Of a DNA stretch of 64,000 bases, positions 25,797 through 35,340 are shown piece after piece. The stretch is from Chloroflexota bacterium (GTDB lineage Bacteria > Chloroflexota > Dehalococcoidia > Bin125), in NCBI GenBank assembly GCA_026707145.1, contig JAPOXK010000017.1:1-64000 (forward strand), read 5' to 3'. The position numbers were made by a program, and so were the translations under genes. The notes under the pieces are model-generated. The model saw nothing but the letters and a program-made list of their open reading frames with translations, was not told where the DNA came from and ran no database searches. Within the stretch, counting starts at the first letter, position 1. Each line of letters begins with the position of its first letter.

Positions 25797-28352
25797 CTAT
25801 CCAGCCGCGAAGGCGCGGCACGCGCGCGCGCGCTGCAGATCGTCCAGCGCCTCCAGCAACTTACGCCGCAGAGAGGGGTCCGCATCGTCGAGCGACTCGA
25901 GCAGCGCCGTGGTGCGAGCGATGACGGTGTCGTCGGGACGATAGTGCGGGAAAAGCGCGCCGAAGTACCTGTTGGCGAAATCCTTGTCACGGGATTGGAA
26001 GATACCGGGGACCTCGTCGAGGAAGCGCCCGACATAGGGTTCGAGCAGGTCTGCTTGATGGGTCCAGAGGAAGCCGTCCATGGCTGCACCCACCATGTGC
26101 AATGAGATGTCGCGGTCGCGAGTGAACTGCTCCCAGGCGCGCGCCTTGTGATCGGCGTCGGGAGCAGCCGTGGCCGCGCGGGCGGCGGCCCGTTGGCCGC
26201 GGTCGCTGGGGTCGCGCTCGCTTTCCTGCGCGATCCGCTCCTGGCCACCCAGGATATCGTAGGCGACCTGCTTCACTGCCAGGGACCAGCGCATATCCTG
26301 ATCGAGCTCGAAGTCGCTGATGCCCGTGCCCCGGTCGATCAGCTCCAGCATGCGGGATACCGTCGCCGGTTGCTGCGCCGTCGCGACTGCCGCGCGTGCC
26401 CAAGCGATGCGGCGGTTTTGATCGGAGGCGGCGAACAGTCGTTCGTGCACGATCTCGAAGAGAGCGTCGGCTTCCCCGACGCGGCATGACTCGGGAACGA
26501 ACCAAGCGATGGCCGCCTGGGCATTGCCGAGCACGGTATCGATCAACTCCAATTCCTCCTCGAACGCGATTTTGTCGCGGACGAGGGCGAGATAGTCCGT
26601 CGACCGGAATTGCTGGTCCCGGACCATGTCCCAGAGTGTGCGCCAGAGCTGCTGGCGGAGGAGCGGGTCGCGGAAGCGCTCGATCCGCTCGCGGACGTAG
26701 TCCCGCGACTGCGCGTCCAGGATGATTTTGACGTAAGCGTGGTCGCCGTAGTTGGGAAAGACGCAAACGGGAGCCGGCCGGCCGATCGCCCCCTCGATCA
26801 CCGTTCGGGGTCCATCGATCTGCGCCGGGAGCGCGTCCCGGACCACCGGCTCGTCGCCCACCTCGGCGATGAGTGCCAGCTGCACGGCGTGGGGACGCAA
26901 GGTCGGATGATCGCTCTCGGCGCGCTGTTCCACAGCCAAGGCCGAGACCTCGCCGTTCGCCTGCCAGGACGCCTCGATCGTGTTGAGGCCTTCCGTTTCG
27001 ATCCAGAGCTGTGACCACTCCTTGAGGTCGCGGCCTGCTCCGTGCTCGAGCGCGCCCAAAAACTGGCGAAGCGTCGTGTTCTTCCAAGCGTAGGTATCGA
27101 AGTAGTGGCGCATGCCGGCCCGAAAGCCGTCGAGCCCGATCGTGGCCGCGAGTTGCTTGAGCACGGCCGCGCCCTTGCCGTAGGTGATCCCGTCGAAGTT
27201 GAGGAAGGTGGCGTCCGTGTCCAGCACGGCGCCGGCGATCGGATGCGTGGTGACCAACTGATCCTGGTGGTAGGCCCAGGCCTTCATGCGCGAGTGGAAC
27301 GCCTGCCAGGCCCGTTCGTGGAAGCGCGTGGCGCCGCTCATCGCGAGATAGGCCATGTAGGTGGCGAAGCTCTCGTTGAGCCAGAGGTCGTTCCACCAAC
27401 GCATGGTCACCAGATCGCCGAACCACATATGGGCCATTTCGTGCAGGATCACTTCCGCACGGTTGAGCCGTTGCAGGTCCGTCGGTGGATCACGGAAGAC
27501 CATTCGCTCCGAGAAGGTGATCGCGCCGACGTTCTCCATGGCCCCCGCATTGAACTCTGGAACGAAGATCTGGTCGTACTTGTCGAACGGATAGGGACAA
27601 TCGAAGAACTCACTGAAATAGGCCAAGCCTTGCTGGGTGACCTCGAACAGCTCGTCGCTGTCGATGTGTGGTCGCAGCGACTGCCGGGCGTAGAAGTTGA
27701 GGGGCACGTCCTCCCAGCGTGATGTGAAGCGTTCGTAGGGACCGGCGATCACGGCGAAGAGGTAGGTCGCGATCGGCGGCGTCTCCGCGTACGCATGCCG
27801 AAGGCGGCCATCCGTCGCTGTCGCCGTCTCGGTCGCACGGCTATTGGCGATCACCGTCCACTCCGGCGGCGCGATGACGGAAAGGCGCAGCCGCGCGCGG
27901 ATATCCGGCTGGTCGAAGCAGGGCAGGAGACGGTGCGCTTCGTACGGCTCGAAGTTGGTGTAGACGTACTCTTGGCCGTCCACCGGATCGGCGAAGTAAT
28001 GAAAACCGGCGCCGGTGCGATCGAAGATGTTGGTGTAGCGAATCCGTACCGTGTTGCGCTCGCGCAGCAGGTTGCCGTCGAGCATGAGCCGGTTCGACTC
28101 CCAAGCCGCACTGGCCAGATCCTTGCCGTTGACGTTGAGCTGCTCAATGGACTGGCCGGTGCAGTCGAAGAAAGTGCCCTCGCGCGGTGCCGCGTGGTGG
28201 AACTCGATCGTCAAGTCGCCGGTGTATTCGCCGCCACCGCTGGAGAGCGAGAGCGCGAGCGTATAGCGCACGTCGGTGATCTGCGCGGCGCGGATCTCGG
28301 CTTCACGCTGGGTGAGGCGGTTGGGCCCCTGCGGATTGCGGTGGCTGATCAT
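25797..28352 (-). CDS. pepN: M1-family zinc aminopeptidase
   Basis: An 851-aa cytosolic aminopeptidase of the PepN size class. N-terminal beta domain: YTNFEPYEAHRLLPCFDQPD. Substrate motif GAMENVG is near residue 265, and the zinc site HEMAHMWFGDLVTMRWWNDL near 300 with the third ligand in W-L-N-E-S-F-A. The long C-terminal ERAP1-like helical domain is present and complete. It removes N-terminal residues from peptides. The start ATG at 28352 is where family similarity begins; the frame is open far upstream but that part lies opposite the amidase gene. The ribosome site is poor. It lies 29 bp after the amidase. Confidence 0.92.
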   Translation of the reverse strand: MISHRNPQGPNRLTQREAEIRAAQITDVRYTLALSLSSGGGEYTGDLTIEFHHAAPREGTFFDCTGQSIEQLNVNGKDLASAAWESNRLMLDGNLLRERNTVRIRYTNIFDRTGAGFHYFADPVDGQEYVYTNFEPYEAHRLLPCFDQPDIRARLRLSVIAPPEWTVIANSRATETATATDGRLRHAYAETPPIATYLFAVIAGPYERFTSRWEDVPLNFYARQSLRPHIDSDELFEVTQQGLAYFSEFFDCPYPFDKYDQIFVPEFNAGAMENVGAITFSERMVFRDPPTDLQRLNRAEVILHEMAHMWFGDLVTMRWWNDLWLNESFATYMAYLAMSGATRFHERAWQAFHSRMKAWAYHQDQLVTTHPIAGAVLDTDATFLNFDGITYGKGAAVLKQLAATIGLDGFRAGMRHYFDTYAWKNTTLRQFLGALEHGAGRDLKEWSQLWIETEGLNTIEASWQANGEVSALAVEQRAESDHPTLRPHAVQLALIAEVGDEPVVRDALPAQIDGPRTVIEGAIGRPAPVCVFPNYGDHAYVKIILDAQSRDYVRERIERFRDPLLRQQLWRTLWDMVRDQQFRSTDYLALVRDKIAFEEELELIDTVLGNAQAAIAWFVPESCRVGEADALFEIVHERLFAASDQNRRIAWARAAVATAQQPATVSRMLELIDRGTGISDFELDQDMRWSLAVKQVAYDILGGQERIAQESERDPSDRGQRAAARAATAAPDADHKARAWEQFTRDRDISLHMVGAAMDGFLWTHQADLLEPYVGRFLDEVPGIFQSRDKDFANRYFGALFPHYRPDDTVIARTTALLESLDDADPSLRRKLLEALDDLQRARACRAFAAG

Positions 28353-28381
28353 GGTGGAATCGAGTATATCGCTGCGAGCTG

Positions 28382-29791
28382 CTAGTCCCGCTCGGACAAC
28401 GAGGGCCAACGATCGCACCAGGGCCGCGCCCGCTCGTACGCGTACGAGACCTGGAGCACGAGATCGTCGCGATGCCGTGGCCCGACGATTTGCAGCCCGC
28501 ACGGTAAGCCGGCATCGCTGAACCCCACCCGCACCGAGGCGGCGGGATGGCCGGTGAAGTTGAATGGGTAGGTGAAGACGATCGGGTCGTGCGGAGCGCC
28601 GTCCTTCTGGAGGGGCGTCGGTCCCTCGGCGACGAACGCCTCCGAAGCAAGCGTGGGCGTCAGCAGCAAGTCGTATTGCTCGAAGAGTTCCCAGGTCCAG
28701 CGCTGGATCTGCCCGCGTGCCCGGTAGAACGCTCGGAAATCCGTGGCGTTCACGTCCAAGGAGGCGTCCAGGCAGCGGACGAAATCGGCGGTGAACTCGT
28801 GATGGCGATCGGCGTACTCCTCCCACAGGAGCGCCAGCGCCTGGAAGCCGAACATGCGGATCCAGTGCTCCGCCGTCTGCGGGATGGCGTCGTCGTTGTC
28901 GACGACGGTGTGTCCAAGGTCGCGAAAGACCTGCACGCTGGCCTCCACTTCGCGCAGAATGTCGGCTGGGACGTCCGCCTGACCGAGCGTGCGGTTGTAG
29001 GCGATACGCAGCTGGGGTAGCGGGCGGTCGAGCGCCTTCAGGTACGGCTCTGGCGGCGGCGGCAACGACATGGGATCGGAGCCGTGCGGCCCGGCGACCT
29101 GATCCAGGTACAGCGCGGCGTCGCGAACCGTGCGGGTGAGTGGCCCATAGACGCTGATGTTCATCCACGGCTGCATCGCGCGCGGCCCGATGGGGACACG
29201 GCCGAACGATGTCTTGAGTCCGTAGAGTCCTGTGTAGGCCGCGGGAATGCGGATCGATCCGCCGCCGTCGGAAGCGGTGGCGAGGGGCACGAGGCCGCCC
29301 GCGACCGCTGCCGCCGACCCCCCGCTGGAACCACCGGGCGTGCGGTCCAGGTTCCAAGGATTGCGCGATGCCCCGAATAGGTCGTTGCTCGAGAAGGCAG
29401 CGTAGCCGAACTCGGGTGTGTTGGTCTTGCCGACGACGATCGCACCGGCCGCGCGCAGCCGCGCGACGTGAACGTCGTCCCCTTCGGGGTAGTGATCTTT
29501 GAGCACCCGTGATCCGCAGGTCGTGGGGAAGCCGGCGGCGTTCTCTAGATCCTTCACCCCGAGCGGGAGACCGCCCAAGGGACCCAATTCCTCGCCGCGG
29601 GCCAACCGCTCCGTTTGGCGGGCCGCCTCGGCGCGAGCCGCCTCGGCGTCGAGGGCGACGAAGGCGTTGAGGGTGGGATTGAGCGCCGCGATCCGATCAA
29701 GCGCGTGGTCGAGGAGCTCGGTGGGCGAGATCGCTCGCCTGCGGATGAGGCCGCGGAGCTCTTCGGCGCTGGCAAAATCGAGGTCGGTCAC
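28382..29791 (-). CDS. Amidase signature family enzyme
   Basis: A 469-aa amidase with the full Ser-cisSer-Lys triad: Lys80 in PLGVKD, cis-Ser155 in [12 protein letters not shown], and Ser179 in [10 protein letters not shown]. The spacing equals that of GatA and other members. The GTG start at 29791 has an excellent AGGAGGACA ribosome site. It could be a general amidase or a GatA paralogue; no gatB or gatC is adjacent, so a catabolic amidase is more likely. It heads the leftward set with the M1 aminopeptidase, MOSC and SCO1664-family genes. Confidence 0.88.
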   Translation of the reverse strand: MTDLDFASAEELRGLIRRRAISPTELLDHALDRIAALNPTLNAFVALDAEAARAEAARQTERLARGEELGPLGGLPLGVKDLENAAGFPTTCGSRVLKDHYPEGDDVHVARLRAAGAIVVGKTNTPEFGYAAFSSNDLFGASRNPWNLDRTPGGSSGGSAAAVAGGLVPLATASDGGGSIRIPAAYTGLYGLKTSFGRVPIGPRAMQPWMNISVYGPLTRTVRDAALYLDQVAGPHGSDPMSLPPPPEPYLKALDRPLPQLRIAYNRTLGQADVPADILREVEASVQVFRDLGHTVVDNDDAIPQTAEHWIRMFGFQALALLWEEYADRHHEFTADFVRCLDASLDVNATDFRAFYRARGQIQRWTWELFEQYDLLLTPTLASEAFVAEGPTPLQKDGAPHDPIVFTYPFNFTGHPAASVRVGFSDAGLPCGLQIVGPRHRDDLVLQVSYAYERARPWCDRWPSLSERD

Positions 29792-29962
29792 TGTCCTCCT
29801 GCGGTGCGGACGCGATTCTACTGGGCACTGTCCACTCGGCACTGCTCGCGTGGTCTCTCCAAAAAACGGCGGGGCAGGTTTCGCTGAAACGGACGGTCCC
29901 CTTATATTGGATATGGCTGGGCGGGATGCGGACGGCTTCGTCGTCTGCGGTGACTGACGCAC

Positions 29963-31255
29963 ATGGCTATCGTCCGCTTCGTCCACGCCGCCGATCTGCA
30001 CCTCGACAGCCCCTTCCGCGGCTTGCGCGAGGTGGAGCCTGCGATTGGGGCCGAGCTGCGGGAGGCCACCTTCGCGGCCTATGACAAGATCATCGATCTT
30101 TGCTTGGCGGAGAGGGTCGACGCGCTGCTCGTCGCCGGCGACATCTACGACGCGCGCGACCGCAGCCTGCGCGCCCAACTGCGCTTCCGTGACGGCTTAC
30201 AACGCCTCGCGGACGCCGGCATTCGCTCCTTCGTGTGCCATGGCAATCACGACCCTCTGGATGGCTGGGAGGCGCAGATCGACATGCCCGAGGGCTGCCG
30301 GCGCTTTGGATCCGAGGTGGAGGCGGCGCCGCTCGATCCCAACGAGCCGGATGCCGTCGTGGTCTACGGCGTCAGCTTCCCGCAGCAAGACGTGTACGAG
30401 AACTTGGCGCGCCGCTTTCGGCGCGACGCCCGCCACCTGTACGCGATTGGCCTGCTGCACGCCAACGTCGGGAGCGATAGCGGACACGAGCCCTACGCGC
30501 CCTGCACCGTCGAAGATCTGGAACGATCGGGCATGGACTACTGGGCGCTTGGTCATGTGCATACGCGCCGTGTGCTGCGTGAACACGATCCCGTCGTGGT
30601 CTACCCGGGCAACCCGCAGGGCCGGCATCGCCGGGAGAGCGGCGCGCGGGGCGTTGCCTTGGTCGATGTTGGCAACGATCGGCAGACGCAAGTGCAGTTT
30701 CGTGATGTCGATGTCGTGCGCTGGGAGACGATCGTCCTCAGCATCGCCGAACTCTCCGGCGAGCAACAGCTACTGGAGACCTTGGACGAGCGCCTCGACG
30801 AGATCGCTACGGCGGACCGGCATGCGGTCGTCGTTGTACGGCTGATCGGCCGGGGCGCGCTGCACTACCCGCTGCGACGGGGCGACACGGCTGAGGATCT
30901 GCGCGCACGGCTGAACGACTCGCTGCGCGGCCGCGACCCGTTTGTCTGGTGCGCCGCCGTGGAGGTGGGAACGGCGCCGCCGTTCGACCGTGCGGAGCGC
31001 AGGCAGGCACAGGATTTTCTAGCGGACATCCTGCGCTTGGTGGATGAAGTCCAGGCAGGGGAGACCCCGCCCGCGTGGCTCCGAGCGCCGCTGGCAACGC
31101 TCTATGAGCAGGGCAAGCCCCGTCGTTACTTGGGACGGGACCCGGTGACCGACGCGGAGTTGCTGCAACTCTTGGACCGCGCTGAGGAACGTTGCGTGGA
31201 AGCGTTGCTGGCGGCGGAGGACGGCAGCGGCGCGACGGAGCGTTCAACACCGTGA
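29963..31255 (+). CDS. YhaO-like metallophosphoesterase (Mre11/SbcD-type)
   Basis: A 430-aa nuclease-like protein. FVHAADLHLDSPFRGL opens the phosphoesterase domain in the style of B. subtilis YhaO. The other metal motifs follow: V-A-G-D-I-Y-D near 55, C-H-G-N-H-D near 92, L-L-H-A-N-V near 168 and Y-W-A-L-G-H-V-H near 193. The C-terminal region (about 260-430) should bind the partner ATPase. It acts with the downstream YhaN-like protein in DNA-end handling. The stop overlaps the next start in GTGA. TATATT at 29903-29908 is a possible -10 box; the ribosome site is weak. Confidence 0.87.
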   Translation: MAIVRFVHAADLHLDSPFRGLREVEPAIGAELREATFAAYDKIIDLCLAERVDALLVAGDIYDARDRSLRAQLRFRDGLQRLADAGIRSFVCHGNHDPLDGWEAQIDMPEGCRRFGSEVEAAPLDPNEPDAVVVYGVSFPQQDVYENLARRFRRDARHLYAIGLLHANVGSDSGHEPYAPCTVEDLERSGMDYWALGHVHTRRVLREHDPVVVYPGNPQGRHRRESGARGVALVDVGNDRQTQVQFRDVDVVRWETIVLSIAELSGEQQLLETLDERLDEIATADRHAVVVVRLIGRGALHYPLRRGDTAEDLRARLNDSLRGRDPFVWCAAVEVGTAPPFDRAERRQAQDFLADILRLVDEVQAGETPPAWLRAPLATLYEQGKPRRYLGRDPVTDAELLQLLDRAEERCVEALLAAEDGSGATERSTP

Positions 31256-34200
31256 AGCTCCGGCGTCTGCACCTCACGGGCTTTGGCCATTTCAGAGACA
31301 TCGATCTCCCGGCAGGCGGGGCGGATCTCTCGGGCCGGCTGACGGTGATTCACGGGCCCAACGAGGCGGGCAAGTCGACGCTGCTCGAGTTCATCCGCAC
31401 CATGCTTTTTGGCTTCCCCGTGCGCGAGCGCGACCGCCGTTTCCCGCCACTCGCAGGCGGACGGTACGGCGGGCGCTTGCACGTGCTGGACGACGAAGAA
31501 CGCGCCTACGTGATCGAGCGGTTCGCCGGACGCGGCAGCGGCACGCTGACCGTCGGCGCCGAGCACGGCCGGCGCGTGGATCCGGCGACGCTTCAGCGCA
31601 TGCTTGGACACGCCTCGACGCTCCTCTTTAAGAACGTGTTCGCCTTCGACTTGGACCAGTTGCGCGATGTCACGGCGCTGCAGGAGGCTGGCGTAACGGA
31701 CAGCATCTACAGCGCGGGAGTGGGCGCGGCCGGATTGACGCAGGCGCTGGCCCAGTTTGATGCATCCTGTCTGAAGATCTACCGGCCGAACGGAAGAAAG
31801 CAGCCCGTCGCGCAGGCGTTGGCCGGATTGGCCTCGGTGGAGGAAAAGCTGGCAACGTCGGCGGCAGCGGCGAGCCAGTACGGCAAGCTGCGGGCGGAGC
31901 GCGAAACGGCCGAACGTGCGCTGATGCAAGCGGATGCCGCGCGCACGCGCGCACAACAAGAGAGCGGCCGCGCGGTACGGCTCCACGACGCCTGGTCGGA
32001 CTGGGTGACCCTGCGGGAGGTGGAGCGTGAGCTGGAACGGATCGCCCCGCGACCCGAATTTCCCGGCGACGCGACGACTCGCTTGGAGAATGCCGAGACG
32101 AGCTTGGTGGAGGTCTCCGCACGGCTTGAGAGAGAACGGACGGAGCTGGCCCGTTGCCGCAGCGCCGCTGCGGCGATCAAGTTCGACGCGGCGCTCTTGG
32201 AGGCTGCGGCGGCGGTCGAGACGCTCCGCCGCAAGCGGGACTCCTTCACGACCGCTTTGGATGCATTGCCGGCGGGTCGAGCGGAAATGCAGAGCCTTGC
32301 GCAGGAAGTGGCGCAAGATGTTGGCGCATTGGGGCGTGCGTGGAACGCTGATCGCGTCGAGCGATTCGACACGTCGGCGCCCGTGCGCAAGGAGCTGGCG
32401 GAGATCGGTGCCGCTTACAACGACGCGCTGCGGTCGCAGCGGGATGCCGAGATCGCTTGTGGGAGCGCGGACCGGCGTCTCCGCGACGAGTCGGCCCGCC
32501 TGGGCGCGGTGCGGGAGGCGCTGCACGAGGTCCCCGACCCGATCCTGGACGCAGAGACGCTGGGAGCCCGTCGCGCGGCGGTGAATCGCCTGCGTGACGA
32601 GTTGGTGAGCCTGGATGCGGCACAGACGCTTCGGGATCAGGAGCACACGCGCCTCGGTGAGTTACAAACACAGCGGCCGGAAGCGCAGCCGGTGCCCTTC
32701 TGGCAGCGAACGGAATGGGTCGGCGCTGGAGCGACGGCCGCGGTCGGGGCGCTGGCCCTCGCGGGCGGCCTCCTGGCGGGCGGAACCGGCTTGATTTTCG
32801 GCCTCGTCGCGGCGGGCCTGCTCGCGGCGACGGCGATCTTTCTGGCGCTGCGGGCGCGCAAGGCTCCCGTGCCATTGGCTTGGAAGCAGTTCGACAAGGC
32901 GATCCGCGCCCAGAAGGAACGAGCGGCCGATGCGGCGCAGGCGATACAGGCGATCGAAGCGCGCTTGCCGGAGCTCGCGGCGGAAGCGGAGCTGGGAGAG
33001 ACGGCGTCGGAGAGCGACGTCGCCGAGGCGCAAGAAGAGCTCGCCGCGGCGCAGAAGGTGCTCGATATGCGTCTGGAGCATGAAGGTGATCTCCGCGCGG
33101 TCGAGCGGCAGGTGCGGTTGGCGCAGCAGGACGTGGAACGGACACGGACGGCCGCGAAGGAGGCGGATGCCTCCGCTGCGGCGGCTCGGCGTGTCTGGAC
33201 CCTGTGGCTAGACTCACGAGAGTTGGCGGAGACGATGCAGCCGGACGAGGTGACCGAACTGTTCGGGCGGCTCGACACGGTTCGTGCCAAGCTGCGGCAG
33301 CTTGGCGACCGCCAGCGGCGCTTGGCCGCGATCGAGCATGACGTAGAGGAGTTTTGCGGCCTGGCCGGGCCGCTGCTCGATCAGCGCGGGGAGGCGCACT
33401 CCCAGACGCCGGCGCAGATCGGACCCGCAGTCGATGCGCTGATCGCCGCGTTCGACGCAAGTCGCGAGGCAAGAGATGAGAAAGAGCACTTGGCCGAACG
33501 GGTGAAGGGCGCTCGCCGGCGCCTCGCGGATGTGACCGCCGAGCAGAAGCGCGCAGAAGAGGAGCTCCAGAACCTCCTTGCCTCGGCGGGCGTGGACGAT
33601 CCGGTCGAATACCGGCGTCTGGCCGCGCAGCAAGCGCGCCGCGCGGAGCTGGAGCCGCAAGCTCGGGAGTGTCTAGCCGGGCTGGTGCGCCGAAGCGGCC
33701 CCGGCCAAGCATTCGAGGAATTCCGAGCCGTGCTGGAGGCATCCGACCTCGACACCCTGCAGCGGAACCGGCAGCGCACGGCGGATCGTCTCGCCGATCA
33801 AGAGGAACGCCGCGACCGGCTCATCGCCCGTCTGGGCGAGCTGCAGCAACAGATCACAACTCTGGAGAGTGATGTGAGTGCGGCCGAGCTGCGCCAGGAT
33901 CGCGAGGCCTTGCAGACGGAGCTGGCCGCGCTCGCACGCGAATGGGCGACGCTCACGCTTGCCAAGGCGCTCCTGGAGCAGGCGCGCCGTCGCTACGAAG
34001 AGGAGCGTCAGCCGGAAGTGGTGCGGCGGGCGGAGGAGTACTTCGGACGGATTACGGGGGGACGCTATCCGCGACTCAACGCGCCCTTGGACCAGCAGCA
34101 GATCGAGATCATCCAAGACAACGGCGATCGCAAGACTCCCGCCGAGCTGAGCCGAGGGACGCAGGAGCAACTCTACCTGTCGCTGCGCTTCGGATTGATC

Positions 34201-34416
34201 GAAGAGTTCGCCAGCCACTCGGCGCGGCTCCCGGTGATCGTCGACGACATCCTGGTGAACTTCGATCCCGAGCGTGCCGAGCGGGCTGCAGGTGCGCTGC
34301 GCCAGCTGGCGCGCTCCAATCAAGTGCTGGTGTTCACTTGTCACCCTTCGACGGTGGAGCTGTTCCAGCGCGTTGCGCCGGAAGTCGAGACCTTGCCGTT
34401 GCCCGATCGCGGTTGA
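31252..34416 (+). CDS. YhaN-like AAA ATPase (Rad50/SbcC-type) with membrane hairpin
   Basis: A 1054-aa SMC/Rad50-like ATPase. The Walker A motif is HGPNEAGKST at residues 34-43. The C-terminal lobe has the signature S-R-G-T-Q-E-Q-L-Y-L-S near 960 and the Walker B LPVIVDDILVNFD near 1000. Between them are long coiled coils interrupted at about 488-535 by two strongly hydrophobic helices (ATAAVGALALAGGLLAGG; LIFGLVAAGLLAATAIFLAL), placed where a hinge would be. Such a pair occurs in YhaN-type proteins and suggests membrane tethering of the coiled-coil tip. The GTG start overlaps the yhaO stop, so translation is coupled. Upstream in-frame extension overlaps YhaO and is rejected. Confidence 0.87.
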   Translation: MKLRRLHLTGFGHFRDIDLPAGGADLSGRLTVIHGPNEAGKSTLLEFIRTMLFGFPVRERDRRFPPLAGGRYGGRLHVLDDEERAYVIERFAGRGSGTLTVGAEHGRRVDPATLQRMLGHASTLLFKNVFAFDLDQLRDVTALQEAGVTDSIYSAGVGAAGLTQALAQFDASCLKIYRPNGRKQPVAQALAGLASVEEKLATSAAAASQYGKLRAERETAERALMQADAARTRAQQESGRAVRLHDAWSDWVTLREVERELERIAPRPEFPGDATTRLENAETSLVEVSARLERERTELARCRSAAAAIKFDAALLEAAAAVETLRRKRDSFTTALDALPAGRAEMQSLAQEVAQDVGALGRAWNADRVERFDTSAPVRKELAEIGAAYNDALRSQRDAEIACGSADRRLRDESARLGAVREALHEVPDPILDAETLGARRAAVNRLRDELVSLDAAQTLRDQEHTRLGELQTQRPEAQPVPFWQRTEWVGAGATAAVGALALAGGLLAGGTGLIFGLVAAGLLAATAIFLALRARKAPVPLAWKQFDKAIRAQKERAADAAQAIQAIEARLPELAAEAELGETASESDVAEAQEELAAAQKVLDMRLEHEGDLRAVERQVRLAQQDVERTRTAAKEADASAAAARRVWTLWLDSRELAETMQPDEVTELFGRLDTVRAKLRQLGDRQRRLAAIEHDVEEFCGLAGPLLDQRGEAHSQTPAQIGPAVDALIAAFDASREARDEKEHLAERVKGARRRLADVTAEQKRAEEELQNLLASAGVDDPVEYRRLAAQQARRAELEPQARECLAGLVRRSGPGQAFEEFRAVLEASDLDTLQRNRQRTADRLADQEERRDRLIARLGELQQQITTLESDVSAAELRQDREALQTELAALAREWATLTLAKALLEQARRRYEEERQPEVVRRAEEYFGRITGGRYPRLNAPLDQQQIEIIQDNGDRKTPAELSRGTQEQLYLSLRFGLIEEFASHSARLPVIVDDILVNFDPERAERAAGALRQLARSNQVLVFTCHPSTVELFQRVAPEVETLPLPDRG

Positions 34417-34530
34417 TCCTCACATCCTCGCGCCGATTGCCGCGCTTTTGGCGACGCTGCTAACCTCTGGAAACCCGCGTTGCGACCGGTGCGCGCGGTG
34501 CGTGAATAACGTGAATGAAAGGACTTGGCC

Positions 34531-35328
34531 GTGTCAGCTGCTGCCCACGTATCGTTCCCCGCTGATGGCGTAGGCATGGTGTTGATGGATGATCCGCCGA
34601 AAAACTTCGGCTCGTATGAGCTGCTGGCGCGGGTCGAAGAGGGGGTCGAGGAGGTCAAGGCCGCTGGCGCGCGCGTGCTGCTGCTCGCCTCGGACGTGCC
34701 CGGGTACTTTATGGCCCACGCCTGGCTGCCGGACGTCTTGAACGCCTATGAGGGTGGCAAGCCGAGCGGCGATCCGCGTCTCTGGCGGCGCCTGACGAAC
34801 GAGTTGGAGCGCGGACCGCTCATCTCGATCTCGGTGAATCACGCGCAGGCCTGGGGCGGCGGCGCTGAGTTGAGCTGGGCCTGCAATCTGCGCGTGGCGG
34901 GCCGGAGCGCAACCTATTGTCAGGTGGAGAGCATTCTCGGGGTGATCCCGGGAGGTGGCGGTACGGTCCGCCTCTCCCGGCTCGTGGGGCAGTCCAAGGC
35001 GATGGAGATCTTGCTGGCCGGTGAGCCGATGACCGCCGAGGAGCTGCACACCCTCGGCTTGGTGAACAAGGTCTTCGACGACGACGATCTGCGCGCGGGC
35101 GCGATCGCCTGGGGCGCGCTGATCGCGACCCGGCCGCACTGGTCGCTGCAGGCCTGTAAGCGTGGCCTGCTGCAGGCGTGGGACATGCACTTCGAGGACG
35201 CCTGCCGCATCGAGAACTACATCTTCAACTCGATGATGCGGCCGCGCACCATCGAGATCATGCGAAAGATCCAAGATCGGTACGATGCGGGCGCCGACTC
35301 CTGGGAGGCGTACGACCTTCAGCGATAG
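34531..35328 (+). CDS. Enoyl-CoA hydratase/isomerase (crotonase) family
   Basis: A 265-aa crotonase-fold protein. The oxyanion-hole segments are read as LLLASDVPGYF and W-G-G-G-A-E-L-S-W-A-C. V-E-S-I-L-G-V-I-P-G-G-G-G-T-V-R-L-S-R carries one glutamate in the expected catalytic position. The C-terminal helices end SWEAYDLQR. It probably acts on an acyl-CoA; hydration versus isomerisation is uncertain because the first oxyanion loop is divergent (no A-F-C-A-G-G-D motif). GAAAGGA is 9 nt before GTG 34531; TTG 34525 is too close. The next gene follows after 12 bp. Confidence 0.78.
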   Translation: MSAAAHVSFPADGVGMVLMDDPPKNFGSYELLARVEEGVEEVKAAGARVLLLASDVPGYFMAHAWLPDVLNAYEGGKPSGDPRLWRRLTNELERGPLISISVNHAQAWGGGAELSWACNLRVAGRSATYCQVESILGVIPGGGGTVRLSRLVGQSKAMEILLAGEPMTAEELHTLGLVNKVFDDDDLRAGAIAWGALIATRPHWSLQACKRGLLQAWDMHFEDACRIENYIFNSMMRPRTIEIMRKIQDRYDAGADSWEAYDLQR

Positions 35329-35340
35329 AGCGCGGGCTGC

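Noticed and set aside
28353-29357. N-terminal extension of the M1 aminopeptidase by over 300 residues
   Set aside because: The extra part is antisense-frame sequence of the amidase gene with no similarity to aminopeptidases; family similarity starts at ATG 28352.
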